From Nautilus pompilius (lineage: Eukaryota; Mollusca; Cephalopoda; Nautilida; Nautilidae), in contig JACATO010001559.1 in assembly GCA_018389105.1 (NCBI GenBank), positions 124,001-188,000 on the forward strand: a stretch of DNA of 64,000 nt, written 5' to 3'. Position 1 is the stretch's first letter. Every line of letters starts with the position of its first letter. The notes under the pieces were generated by a model. That model did not search any database, had not been told where the DNA came from, and saw only the letters and a program-made list of their open reading frames with translations. Positions 48,084 to 59,517 of the stretch are shown here, in pieces. The position numbers and the translations under genes were made by a program.

Positions 48084-51000
48084 GTGCCTTCCCACAGGCC
48101 GAAGTTTTTTCTGCAAACACATATTCTACAGTCAGCCGCGACCAAAGTGTTGAAGGAGTTGCCAAATTTTGATCACGGCCAGAGATCCAACATCTTTACA
48201 AACGTTGAGAGAAGTAAACGATGCATTCTTGATGAAGCCAGAATTACGGTAGACAACACACAGACAGAGAAACAATTTTCGGCTTATCTGCTGATGTTGA
48301 TAAAAAAAAAAACCTTAATTTTTCTTTCAAAGACTGAATCAGCAGAAAGGTAAAACTCATCTCATAACGTAAATTTACTTATCCGTTTTAAGTTACAAAT
48401 AAAATTGCAGCAGTACCTCAGAAGAATCTGGAACCTTTCTTCAGATTCCTCCTCTGCCCAGAGCTGCCACAAAGCAGACACGTCAGTTTGCGGCTTCGGT
48501 TTTAAATTCTTAAAATAAAACACATTGAATTTCCCGAAAGCCGACTAAATTAAGGCAATTAACTTCCATCTCCATAAGCGAGGAAAGCATTGCGATTACA
48601 GATTCTCCGTCTAAATGCTTTCGTTAGCCAACAGAGCAACGATCTGAAACTAGTCAGCAGGAAGTCGGGAATTCCACGCACGTGCCTCTTGTCCAAATCA
48701 ATCGAAGCCATACCAGCGGACGCCTTTCTTGGACCAAGCGGAATTCAACAAATTGTTTTAATTCACATATTAGCGGCCCCCAGTCAGCTGAAAATACTTT
48801 TGGCAATTAATTTTTTTTTTCTTCTGTTTTACGTTGTTCCTTCGATGTCTAACCACTCGAAACCAGTTTTCGTAATAATGGTGAATAATAAACAAATACC
48901 CTTTCTGTAGTTGTACCATAAGTTAGAACTCCAGGGCCTTTAGATGTTGCCAGGTGTCTTCTCTTGCGCTGTGGGGTGGGATGGCGTAGTGGAATAGTTC
49001 CATTGGATTAACCTTCCTGCGAGCATTCTTCGTATGGTTGTTTTATAGTCTTTGCGCGGAACAGTCGCAAACGTTCTATCGAACCTTCTGTTTAGATGTC
49101 CCCCAGGGTTTGGTCCTGAGACGGACTTTGTTGGAATGCAGTCGGAGTAGACGTTTTACTCATACACGCAATGGCAGCCCATCTACCACGTTTTTGGCGG
49201 AGCTCTGAAGAGATTTCAAGCACTTGGCCTTCCGCTTCCTCCCCCATTGCAGGCTGGGAAGGAATGGGGGGGAGGAGGATTAGCTGCGACTTCGCTTGCG
49301 TTTCCCTCTGTCTTGTTATTTCACCACAGCAGCCGATTCCACTACGCGGGGTGTGAGCTTTCGGTCACGTGACTGGAACGGACGGGTAACAGATACTGAG
49401 AAGTCGTTTCCGTCGTCATTAACAACGGGGCCCGCTTTTAGGTTGACTTCAAAACCTGAAATAGAACCAGGAAGGAAAGGAAGCTGCCAAAATAAATAGG
49501 ACAAAATAACTAAGTAAAAAAAATAAATAACAACAACAGAAAAAAAGGGGAAAAGGGGGAATAAAAAGGGATTTAATTTCAGCAGGTGAATATTTATTGT
49601 TGCTGTTTGTTTTTGACAAATTTTTTTTTTTTTTTCAAATAATTAAACGCTCAGCATCTAGTCACCGAAGTTAGATAAGTGAAAGACGCCACGTTTTAAT
49701 GGTAATAATAGATCCATCCTAGGTGCAGGGAGACGAGTCAGACATAAGGGAGTGTTTCGCAGAGGTCTCGGTCCTGTCAGGAAACCGTTTTGGTTTTCGC
49801 AGCCACCCGCGGAAAGCAGAGAACTTCCTTTCGTTGAGTGGTCATATGCTTGCGCGGTTTCGTCTCAGATCGCCCAATTAAATGTCGCGGCTTCACCTAC
49901 CAAGTTTGGGATACCTTCCCAGTTACTTCAAATCGCTTTCGGTTTATAAATTGTCCGGCGTGAATGAAGTGTTTTTTTTTTTTTGTCCGCCATGGTGGAA
50001 ACACGAGGACCGAAGTTGGGGAACAGTGACGCGTAGCCATTGGAGGAGAGGGTGACGTCAGCGGTAAGCACCCAAGTATGTAGGGGGTGGGAGGCGAGAA
50101 GTCTCAGAGCTTATACAAAAGACTATTCTAAAACGTGCTGGTTGTGGTAAATTGTCGGGACGGGGGCCCATTCCGAGCTCGCACCACTCTGTCGCTGGAA
50201 AAAAGAAAATGCTTACGAAATTTCGTCTTACTATTTCTCCAATTCTTAAAAAAAAAAACTCTATAATTGCTTCCCTTGGTTCTTCGAGACTCCTGACAGA
50301 GCTACAAGGGGGGGGGGGGCACTTGTCGATCTCTTTATAGTGATCAAAAAGTATCGTCTTGATTCCAGTCCAGTTATTATAAAACTGTCCCAGATCTAAA
50401 CGCGAGGCATCATTTACCGTAAAAATTCCATAGCAACTAACTTCCTGTTTGTATTCGGGTCAGGAAATGAACGTAGGCTGGGGTGAAGATCGCACGAATT
50501 TTCGGCGATGTCGAGATGTCTCCTGAGAGACGGTCTAACTCACCAGAACCGAAATTTTTTACACTTTGAATTATTTCTTCTTAAAATTAAAAAAAAAATT
50601 TTTTTTTTTTAAAAGTACCAAGCAACTTGTATGGGAAAACGTAACTATCATTTAAATATAGGAATCTGAGCGTAAGGTGCGTCTGAAAAATGACCTTTTA
50701 AAGAACTATAGCACTTAATATATAAATGGTCTTCTGGCACCGAGCCGGGCCTGATCTTCTAGCAGCTCTGTGTTAAGAATTCGGCTCCAAAAATATGCAG
50801 AAAACAGCGGAGACTCGAAGGTAAGCTGTTTGGAATATTTCAGAAGGTCAAGCGAAGTCTAGGGTCGGGATATCGGAGCGAAATATATAATGTAATCACT
50901 TTACATTTATTGGGTACAGATTTCGAAAAAATCCAAATACACTTAAGCAAATCTTAATAAAAGAGTAACTAGATAAAAGCAGGAATAAACATTGTGACAA

Positions 51001-53739
51001 CGTTTGTTAGCTTTTAGAGATAATTTGCTAATATAATATACTGTATATGTGAAGATAGCAAAGCTTCGAGCCGCTGATAAAAATCAAAATTCCTGCATTT
51101 AGCGAATATAAAAATCTTCTTAATGCAAAGTAATTATTAAAATGCAAGTTATACAGACTTCTCTCCTTATTAAAATAATCTTTTTTTTTAATTTAAATTT
51201 ACGATGCACATGCTATTGTTGATGATGTTAATAGATTTGTGAACAGCGAAGCTCTTGCACTCAACCCTAACACTTCTTCCGATCGGGGACTTCCTAGATA
51301 ATGAACTTCTGGAATGAGATAATGATCCATTAAAATGGTCGAGGACCCCTTTTGTTTCTCTAGTTAGTATGAAACCACGAAATGTCACATCGTCAGCCAG
51401 AAATGAAATATTCTGACATTTGAACAGGTGCAAATAAAACAGGTGTGCCATTTTTTTTTTCTTTCTTTCTCAAAGGTATTTTCGGTAAATTATTCTGCTA
51501 CTTTTAAATCGGGTTCATCCCATACGCGGGACGGGTTCGGTTTAGGGAAAACACGTAATTCGCTGTTCTTTCTGGGATATTGTCCCAGTCCTGCGATCCT
51601 GAAAAGACCCGACGGTAGGGGATGACAAGTTCGCACGCCATGACGGTTGATGTGAGCGACGATCAAAGGGGAGTGGAACTACGTGCAGTTTACCGCTAGT
51701 TGGGTTAAACAGGAGCTAATAATAATAATAATAATAATGGTTTTGTTTCTATATCAGGCCACATGGCAAAATCGAGGTGACTCTTATCGCTGTACGTTCA
51801 GGCATATCAAGCTACGGCGCGTCGACACCCACTGGTGCCAATATAATCCGCCGAGTGTCAAAACAACACTGATAGAGGAAATAATTCGGATCCGCACCGT
51901 TTCATCCGATAGATAAAAATCCAGCACTTGCTGACTTAGTGGAGATAAGTGGGGTTCATTTTTATGCGACATTTACTGATAATGATGCAGGCCTTACCTG
52001 ACACCGAAGCGTGGAGCGCGTACTCTTTCGTCTGTCCGCCACAAAGGTTGGCGGCGATGGGGAAAGGGTGGGGGGGTGTGTGGCCGGACGAGGGCGTGCG
52101 GAAGACGGGACCCGGCAGGGGTGGAGTTGGTGATCGGTTCACCCGTTACCCAGACCGAGCAACCTGGTTGAGGTGTTGGGGGGGGGGATAGCTCCTGTGT
52201 GGTCTGTAAGGAGAGACCTCCGCCTGATCATATATCGTCAGGCTGTAAGCCGGCACCAACCCGGGCGGGGGGAGGTACAGATATCGGCCGAGATAAGAGG
52301 TCTGGACTCTGGCGAAGGGTGAGAGCGAGCGAGTCGGTTCAGGAGTCATCTCCCGCTCACGGAATTTGCAAAAAAAAAAAAAGAAAAAGAAAGTAGTTGC
52401 TGAACAGTTTCTGAAGGAGCAGCGGGAAGGGTTAACCCTAGCGGCGGGGGAGTTAGCGTTCTTCAGGATATACGTATGACGACGACAAGCCCGATTACCC
52501 GATATCCTCGTCGGAATAGGAAAAAGAAAGGAAGGCGAAGAACGGAGCCTTGCGCCGGGGAAATCGTAAGTGAAAGGATGCTAAGTGGGGTGTCCGCGGC
52601 ACACCACCACCAGAGGGGAGATCGGTCGGTAGGAGAAACGCCGGAAACTACGGGTTCTCTTCTAAACAGCAGGGCAGCATTACAACGGTTGGTGTAGAAG
52701 AGCGGGTGGGTCGACTGGGTGTTGAGGTACTGCGCCGTTGGATCTGCTGGATTGCCAATCTCGCTTTGGATCGAGGACGTACGTGAAATACTCTTAAAAA
52801 AAAAGAGTCCGATCGGCCGGCTTTCTCGTAATTCGGATACCACATAATTTGTATTTTAAGATGTCGCAGGCTATAATTACGTTCCAGGTGTTGGTACAAA
52901 CTTCGCTGAAGATACTTAGTGTAAGATTACGATACTCTTTAATTTAACGGTGTTCATCTGGAGAGATGGCGAACTTTCGGCCCGGGCTATTGTCGCGCCA
53001 CCCTCTGTCGCCGTGTTATCTGTCTAAATTTCCCCGAATAAAGATGGCGCCCCTTCCTCATAAGCTTCCCTGGACATACACGGGTCAGTGAACACCATTA
53101 ATTTAGCCTGCAGACTGCCGCCCGTGTTTCAAAACTCTACAGATGCTCTGTCTTTTTGCAGAAATTTGCCATGCTTGGTACCGGGACACTGTTGCAGCCC
53201 AGGAGTTTGTTTTATATATATATATATATACTATTACTATAGATGTTTACTTTATAAGGAAAGATGTTTACATAAGTCCGTTACAGGCGATAACTTGACC
53301 AAACAAATTCCAGCTTTATTTCTTCTTGCCACAAAGATACGACAGGCCCGTCCCGACGTACGGCACGGTACGTCAGCGCCTCCAAGATGATGGTGATGGA
53401 GTCAAGGTTGCTTTTCGCCCAGCGGGAGACAAATACCTCGAGCAGACCACGACACGAACACCTTGTTCACTTGGGCGTGACGCACCGACTGAAACTTAAC
53501 TGTACCATTCCAGAGGCTCAAGATTTTTTTATTGAAAAAATTTTTTAAAACATTTTTTTTTTAAGTTTCTAATCCAAACATTTAATTGTATTGCGTTTTT
53601 TAGTTATACTTTATTATTATTAGGTAAATATCGGTTACTTAATTTTATTGGTTTATTGATGAAATGCTTCCGGGTTGGTTTTTTTTTTTGTTTTTTTATA
53701 CTTAAGTACTGACGTCAGAGCGCGCGAAACGGCCGAACT
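48084..53739. other. Intergenic interval with promoter-like spots
   Basis: A second perfect GTCACGTGAC palindrome lies at 49364-49373. At 49988-50063 there is GCCGCCATGG-like context, an inverted CCAAT box, a full CRE TGACGTCA (50053-50060) and a donor-like GCG|GTAAGC (50064). CGAAG|GTAAGC at 50821 follows a short ATG segment (MQKTAETR). (AAT)n lies at 51717-51738 and (TA)n at 53214-53231. None can be joined into a gene. Confidence 0.35.
53705..53717. promoter_or_regulatory. Isolated AGTACTGACGTCA core
   Basis: This 13-mer holds a full CRE octamer and equals the shared core of arrays C, D and E, but here it is single and lies 22 bp before minisatellite H. Confidence 0.5.
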
Positions 53740-53889
53740 TTCGTACTTCCGGATTATATCAGCATTGCTTTCGTACTTCCGGATTATATCAGCATTGCTT
53801 TCGTACTTCCGGATTATATCAGCATTGCTTTCGTACTTCCGGATTATATCAGCATTGCTTTCGTACTTCCGGATTATATCAGCATTGCT
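53740..53889. repeat. Minisatellite H, five exact 30-bp units
   Basis: Units contain TTCGTACTTCCGGATTATAT followed by CAGCATTGCT and appear identical. The unit carries an ETS-like CTTCCGG. Because 30 is divisible by three, open frames run through on both strands (SYFRIISALL repeats on +, YESNADIIRK on -) and should not be read as genes. Confidence 0.95.
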
Positions 53890-56800
53890 TCCGGATTTCT
53901 TACCGCTAAGGCCGAGTCGCCATAATCTCCTCCCCACTAGGCCAGAAAACATGGTGTTCCTGCGACTTTACTGAAAACCTGTATCTGTTTGGAGGAGGAG
54001 AGGTTGACATTTCACGTGAACCTCCAACAAGACGCCCGCCCGCTGAACAGATGCCACGGGACAGCCCCTGCCCGCCTCCCCCCACTCCCAAGAACCGGAA
54101 GCCTTGCTTGGCGTCTTCGGTTCACTCAACAATCGCTCTCCAGCCCGCAGCACCGTCCTTTCTAACTTATCGCATCCCGGCTCTTTGTATATCTGTCACA
54201 TCATCGGTCACGCCGCTCGAGCAATGGAAACCAGGAGCCTCCGTGAAGCCGAGAAAAATCTACTCCCATTTTTTGTCCTTTTAGGGAGTTTTTTTTAATT
54301 CTCGGCCTTCGAGGTTAAGGTCGGCAGCGTCAGCTTCCGGGCTGTGATGTTTGGTGCTTGGTTTCGTCAGCTCATTAAATCGCATCGGTGTTTTCGAGGT
54401 GCTAGAGTGCCAATACTCTTTTAATCTGCCAATGCGATTTATTGAAGCCGGTTGGTTTAAATCGAATTATTTAATGCAGATCTGATGGGATCATCACGAA
54501 TACAGAACGATGAACGTTTCACTGTGACATCGTATTTCGCATTCGGTCTTGATTCCGTTTAAATGACGGATCTTGGCGATATATAATATATATTTATATA
54601 TTTTATCACATCCGTTCATGCCAAATATTCTGAAGGAAAACTGAATGCTAACGACTTAGGGAGGATTACGTCCGCCTCCTCTCTCCGTTGGTGCGTAATA
54701 AAATCACAGATGGCAGTTCCCTAACGCCAGTCTGGCCAGTGTTTAGAAAGTTGTTTAGACAGGCGTGATCTGCGTCAGCAACAGTTGGTCAGATGGGTAT
54801 CGGCACCTCGGAGGAAACCCGATCTCGGCGCCCCGTCTAACGACGCGGACCCTCAATCGAAACTAATCTCAAGAAAATACACCTGAGATAAGGTTTTGAG
54901 ATAAAAAGTCCTCGTGAGAAAAACAAGAGGTGTTCCCTGACAGGCTGGATAATCTGGAGCTTGAAGTAATATATATGGCTTGTCATAACACATGCGTCTG
55001 GCCTGTGTCCGATAGAGCTAATATTTCATAAGCAAGCACTTCCCATTAATCCGAGGCAGTGCGGTGGACATAGATTTACAAGGAAGTAGCTTTGTGCCGC
55101 CCGCATCTATAATAAAGAGGTGTTAGATCAACACCACTGACTTAAAGCTGCTGGTAGAGATAACCCGAGTTTGAAAGATGCCAGTTCGGTAAGTTTTTCA
55201 CAGTGGTTAAAAACGGGGTGGGTGGGTGGAACTTTATCGATAAGACAAATTCTGGCACCAACATCAATTCCGTGTCGTGGAAGCGCTGAGGCTTGCGCGG
55301 TTGTAACGTACATTTATTATAATACTGGTGACGACAGAACCGATATGGCTCACCATGTTGATCATGTGACGCACTAGTTGTTTTATGGTCTTCTAAGCAG
55401 GAAAGCTATAGCGTCGTCAATACACGTTGGGAAAGTGCTAGAAGCACAAGTTCCATATTGTAATTAATCAAATAGGTATGTCATCACAAATCTTTTCAGG
55501 GAAAGGGTTAACTAATTCTCTTTCGACGTCGACTACCGGACTGCTAAGGTCGCGGGTTCGAGTTCGATACCAGCAATGAACCGCTCCGTTTCACAAACTG
55601 CCCTTTCTTTACCAGCCAGCCGCGTGGCTTTCTATTCACATTTAGAGATAAGGGATTCTAGGATCTGGAAGGGACTTTCGGTTTAAGGTTCTTTAGGTCG
55701 GCGAGAGTCCGGAAGGGACCGGGCACTTCCGTAGTAGCCTGAATTTCCGGTGTCGCGCGCACCGTCTTCCCCGCCTGCGTTAACCGTCGGATGCAACTCG
55801 GAAACGGAGAGGAAGCCGAAAACAAAAGTTTCCATCTTTTCCGGGATGGAGTTTATCGATGTAGCACGCGGCCGCCTGCACTTGGGATCGGTTTGGTGCT
55901 GTTCAAAACCAAGGCGCGAGATGTACAACTGGTGCTCCGCTCAGCGAACTTATCGTCAGTCTTTTAAGCGAAGCCGGTCTGGTTTGTGTATCTCTACACG
56001 CCGATCGCCCGACAGGTTAGAGGACAAAGCGCTCGCTGCCTGTCGATTTGAAACCGACCGACCGACGTTGTGTCAGAGTTACAGAGAGCCACGAGAGAGA
56101 AATGGGCGGATGGAGATCGCCGATAGGGAACCTCTGGATGAAGTCCAGCGATCAGCAAACACGGCTAGCGCGCCGCAGAAGCCGTAATAAATAGAGATCA
56201 ATCGTTTCGTGTCCGAGTCAAACCATCCTCAATACTTTAACGGAGCAGTAGACGTATGTGGGTTTGGTGGCAAAGTTTACGTAATGATGCGAGAGATGAA
56301 AAAGATAAAGTAGAGGTACCAGCCGGAGTTGTTCGCGACAGCTGCTGCTCCGGCACCTGCTTCCTTTTGGAGGTAACCCCCGCCATGTAAATATCCAAAC
56401 CGTGAGACAGTGAATTCCAGCTAGAATCTCTGGTATTGCAATGGGTACCTGGACACTTTCCGCCTGTCAGGCCTGCCGCAGTCGCCAGTAAACCACCTCA
56501 GAGCGATCAAAGGTCGGCGGAAGAATCGATTCGCTACGGAGGGGGAGGAGGTTCCTGTTGACTTACGCCAATTCTCCGCAAGTTCGAGGGCTGAGGAGAA
56601 AAGTGCTCGTTTACGTCTCTCGCCTCGTTTTCAAGCTTCCCTCCCGCCCCCCAAAATCGGAAAACAACACCGGTTCTCACTACGACGGTGTTCTTTGCAA
56701 ATGTGGCCCCAGAAGAGAAATAAGCGTCTGGCGCACCGGTTTAAGAAAATTAATATCTAAAGATGTTTTGGAGTGTCTTTGGAGAGACTCTAGTCGCCAC

Positions 56801-57861
56801 AGGTGTGCTGGGACAGCCAGGGTCTTTGGAGAGACTCTAGTCGCCACAGGTGTGCTGGGATAGCCTTTGTTCCTTGTTCAAAGAGAAATTCTAGCCCATG
56901 TTTTTAGACAGACGTTATTCAACCTGCAGTCTATGAAACTGGCACCCAACTACATCTGCTACCAATGAAGACCATTAAGCCAAACAGTTGTCCATCATGA
57001 ACGAGAAAATTACATAAATTATTATAGGGTCTTTTACTGTCTTTATTGTTGTACATGAAAAAGTTTCTCTCGTTCTCCAGAGAAACATGAATTGAAAACC
57101 ATCAGTGGCAGTATTCTAGCGCACCTGTTACTGAGTAAAGAACGGCAGTAAATCTCAGGTAACGCGAACGAAGAACATCGCCCTAAGATGCTGTTTATTT
57201 GGTGGTCCACAAGTCCAAATGAGGCCAGAGCCAAGTCACTGCTCGCCATCTCTCCGGGTCTGACTAGGACTCGTTCTAATACGTATAACGATCTCTAAGT
57301 TACTTCCGGTACCATGATATCGCCAGGTGTTTTCTACTCGATCGCTCCCGAAGCTGGTGCTGTATAAAAGTTCCCTTCCTGTACTTTCTCCCCATCCTCT
57401 GGTTACATTTTAAATTACAACATAGGGTTTGTTTGTTTTTTTTAAAAAGAGATTAGAAAAAATAAATAATAAATAATAATAATAATAATAATAATGAGGA
57501 CTAGAGTAACCAGTTGGTCTGGACCCAGTCAAATGATCATTTATTTTATAAGAGTCCATGGTTCTTCGCCGCTTTTCTTGCTATAAACTGAAGTTTCTAC
57601 CCTCATAGATCCTGGCCGACACGGTAGAGGGGGGGGGGGGGTTACCTTAAAGGAAAAAATCTTGAATTTCGCCTCTGTTCCAACGCACGTCATCTGTGAT
57701 TATTAATTGAGATGTTTGCTGCATGTAAGAAATAATTAATTCAGTCTTCTTATATCTATAAAGCATTTTTGAGTATTCGATCTCACCAAATATTTAGTAT
57801 GGCGACAGTCGCCGACTTCCTAACCTGGTACAACGATAAATGGTCTGAATAAATAACCTAA
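53890..57861. other. Intergenic interval with weak tRNA-like site, GC-rich ORF and 47-bp duplication
   Basis: CGCGGGTTCGAGTTC at 55553-55567 is B-box-like. A GC-rich frame at 55750-56187 (first ATG near 55846, MEFIDVARGRLHLG) ends at a TAA overlapping AATAAA, with no splice or domain support. A 47-bp tandem duplication starts at 56775 and 56822 (GTCTTTGGAGAGACTCTAGT...). (AAT)n lies at 57475-57497 and a run of 13 G at 57619-57631. Confidence 0.4.
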
Positions 57862-58110
57862 CGTCAGAGTTCATACGATCGGCCATCTTGGACAGGCGGT
57901 AATGGCGTCAGAGTTCATACGATCGGCCATCTTGTACAGGCGGTAATGGCGTCAGAGTTCATACGATCGGCCATCTTGTACAGGCGGTAATGGCGTCAGA
58001 GTTCATACGATCGGCCATCTTGTACAGGCGGTAATGGCGTCAGAGTTCATACGATCGGCCATCTTGTACAGGCGGTAATGGCGTCAGAGTTAATACGATC
58101 GGCCATCTTG
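57862..58110. repeat. Minisatellite I, six 44-bp units with YY1-like sites
   Basis: Six units at an exact 44-bp period from 57862 to 58082 each contain ATACGATCGGCCATCTTG. CAAGATGGCC on the opposite strand is a good YY1 recognition site. Five units also contain AATGGCGTCAGAG. The first and last units differ slightly at their edges. Confidence 0.95.
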
Positions 58111-58253
58111 GAAATATAATTGCTTTATTTTTAGACCTGCATGAATAACACTAACGCCGTGATCATGATAAACGGTATTTATGCAACTGTCTCTCTACCC
58201 CTCAGTACCCTCTTTACTTCATTATCCCGTCAGTACGATCGTGACTCGTTACT

Positions 58254-58502
58254 ATGGGCACGCATGGAGAAAATTCCCTGTCAGAGCGTATAAAGGAAGA
58301 TGCTCAACTTTGTACCACTCAGTTCCATCACAGACTGGCAGTGAACGATCAGATCAGCCGCCTACAACAGCGACGTTTTGATTCGAACTCATCTGCGCAT
58401 TACAAACTGATTTTTATAATATCTATTGAAATTGGTCGTAAAAAAAAAAACAAACAAAAGCGTCTAAAATTTCTTTGTTTGTTTTATTGGAGCTCTGTTT
58501 AA
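58254..58502 (+). other. Protein-like open frame, unassigned
   Basis: An ATG at 58254 opens 82 codons beginning MGTHGENSLSERIKEDAQLC; the first 45 residues look helical and charged, the rest is Lys/Leu-rich from an A-run. It lies directly after the YY1 array. No splice sites or domain support it. Confidence 0.2.
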
Positions 58503-58584
58503 TAAGTGCATCAGTAAATCACTGGCCATTATCTCTTTTGCTATGTGGAGTCGGAATAGCATAACTCGGCGGCCGGATTTCTGT

Positions 58585-58670
58585 CCCCACGAGTTGCGCG
58601 TCACATGACGTCACAAACACGTCGAGAATTACGAGCCCGCCATTTTTTATGCTATAAAGCTCTTATCATG
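58585..58670 (+). promoter_or_regulatory. Candidate promoter with CRE, YY1-like site and TATA box
   Basis: A full CRE, TGACGTCA at 58606-58613, is followed by a YY1-like CCGCCATTTT (58637-58646) and TATAAAG at 58653-58659. Spacing is reasonable for transcription starting near 58685 on the + strand, just upstream of two strong splice acceptors. Confidence 0.4.
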
Positions 58671-58891
58671 AGAAAGTAGATCCATGCGAAACATACATGT
58701 GCAGTTATGATGCACAACCGAACGCCAGACTGACGTAATCACAACTATGACGCGCACAACAAACACTGTGTCTTTCTCGACACAAGAGTTTTTGCCGTTG
58801 CCCGTACACTATTGACAGGTACCTCAAGTTTGAACTTGCATCAGTTCTCTTGAAAATAACGACATAAGCAGGTCATCTTTTTTGTTTCCAG

Positions 58892-58993
58892 TTTCTGGGC
58901 GAACAAAGTGTTTGAGGCTGCAGTGGCGGCGGTAACGCTTGGAAAATTACAAGAAAGCTGTGGACGGCGACCCCCTTATTTTAAGACTGCTAA
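58892..58993 (+). CDS. Candidate internal exon
   Basis: A strong acceptor (ATCTTTTTTGTTTCCAG ending at 58891) precedes a frame reading FWANKVFEAAVAAVTLGKLQ, open to GCTAA|GTAAAA at 58994. Using the better donor CTG|GTGAGT at 59003 would include a stop, so the donor choice is unresolved. No family is recognised. Confidence 0.3.
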
Positions 58994-59236
58994 GTAAAAC
59001 TGGTGAGTTAGCACATCTGGGAGGGTTCCTTATTATCAGTACCTAAATGAGCCAGTGATGAAGCCGGGTTAGTGTGCAATTGTACACGGTTTTCTCTCAT
59101 TGTTTTCACTTCGAATCGATTAGCCGGACTAGATGAATGTTAAACCACCTTTAAAAGCTTCCCTAAAAAAAAGGACGACAACTCTGCATGAAATGTGACG
59201 TCATATCTAGATTTTGACTTTTGTTTTTCTTTGCAG

Positions 59237-59410
59237 ATCGTAAGAAACAATGGAAAGGAGCGCGATGTTATTACAATAGCTGCAAACAACAATCACTTTC
59301 TGTTCTTTGTAAACCCCTGCCCTGACTTCGAGTTCTTGACGGAATCTCCCAGAAGTGAGCAACAAAGGGGTTGTGTGGCAATGGCCCTGGTGTCTAAGCA
59401 AGTTACCTGA
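59237..59410 (+). CDS. Candidate terminal exon with NPC...F...C pattern
   Basis: The acceptor TTTTGTTTTTCTTTGCAG ends at 59236. In phase 0 the frame runs 57 codons to TGA at 59408, beginning IVRNNGKERDVITIAANNNH and containing FVNPCPDFEF and GCVAMAL. The aromatic-N-P-C-x-x-F then Cys spacing faintly recalls luminal MRH/ATG27-type domains; this is only a pattern impression. The phase does not fit the preceding candidate exon as drawn, so another exon or a different donor would be needed. A third good acceptor (TTCTTATCTCAG) ends at 59517. Confidence 0.3.
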   Translation: MVRNNGKERDVITIAANNNHFLFFVNPCPDFEFLTESPRSEQQRGCVAMALVSKQVT

Positions 59411-59517
59411 GTGCGGCTAGGGGGTCGTGAAGGCGCAGGCCAGTCAGTAGATGGCCTCGGAACATCCACCACAAGTACTCGGAATATCAGTATTAAAATT
59501 TCTTTTTCTTATCTCAG

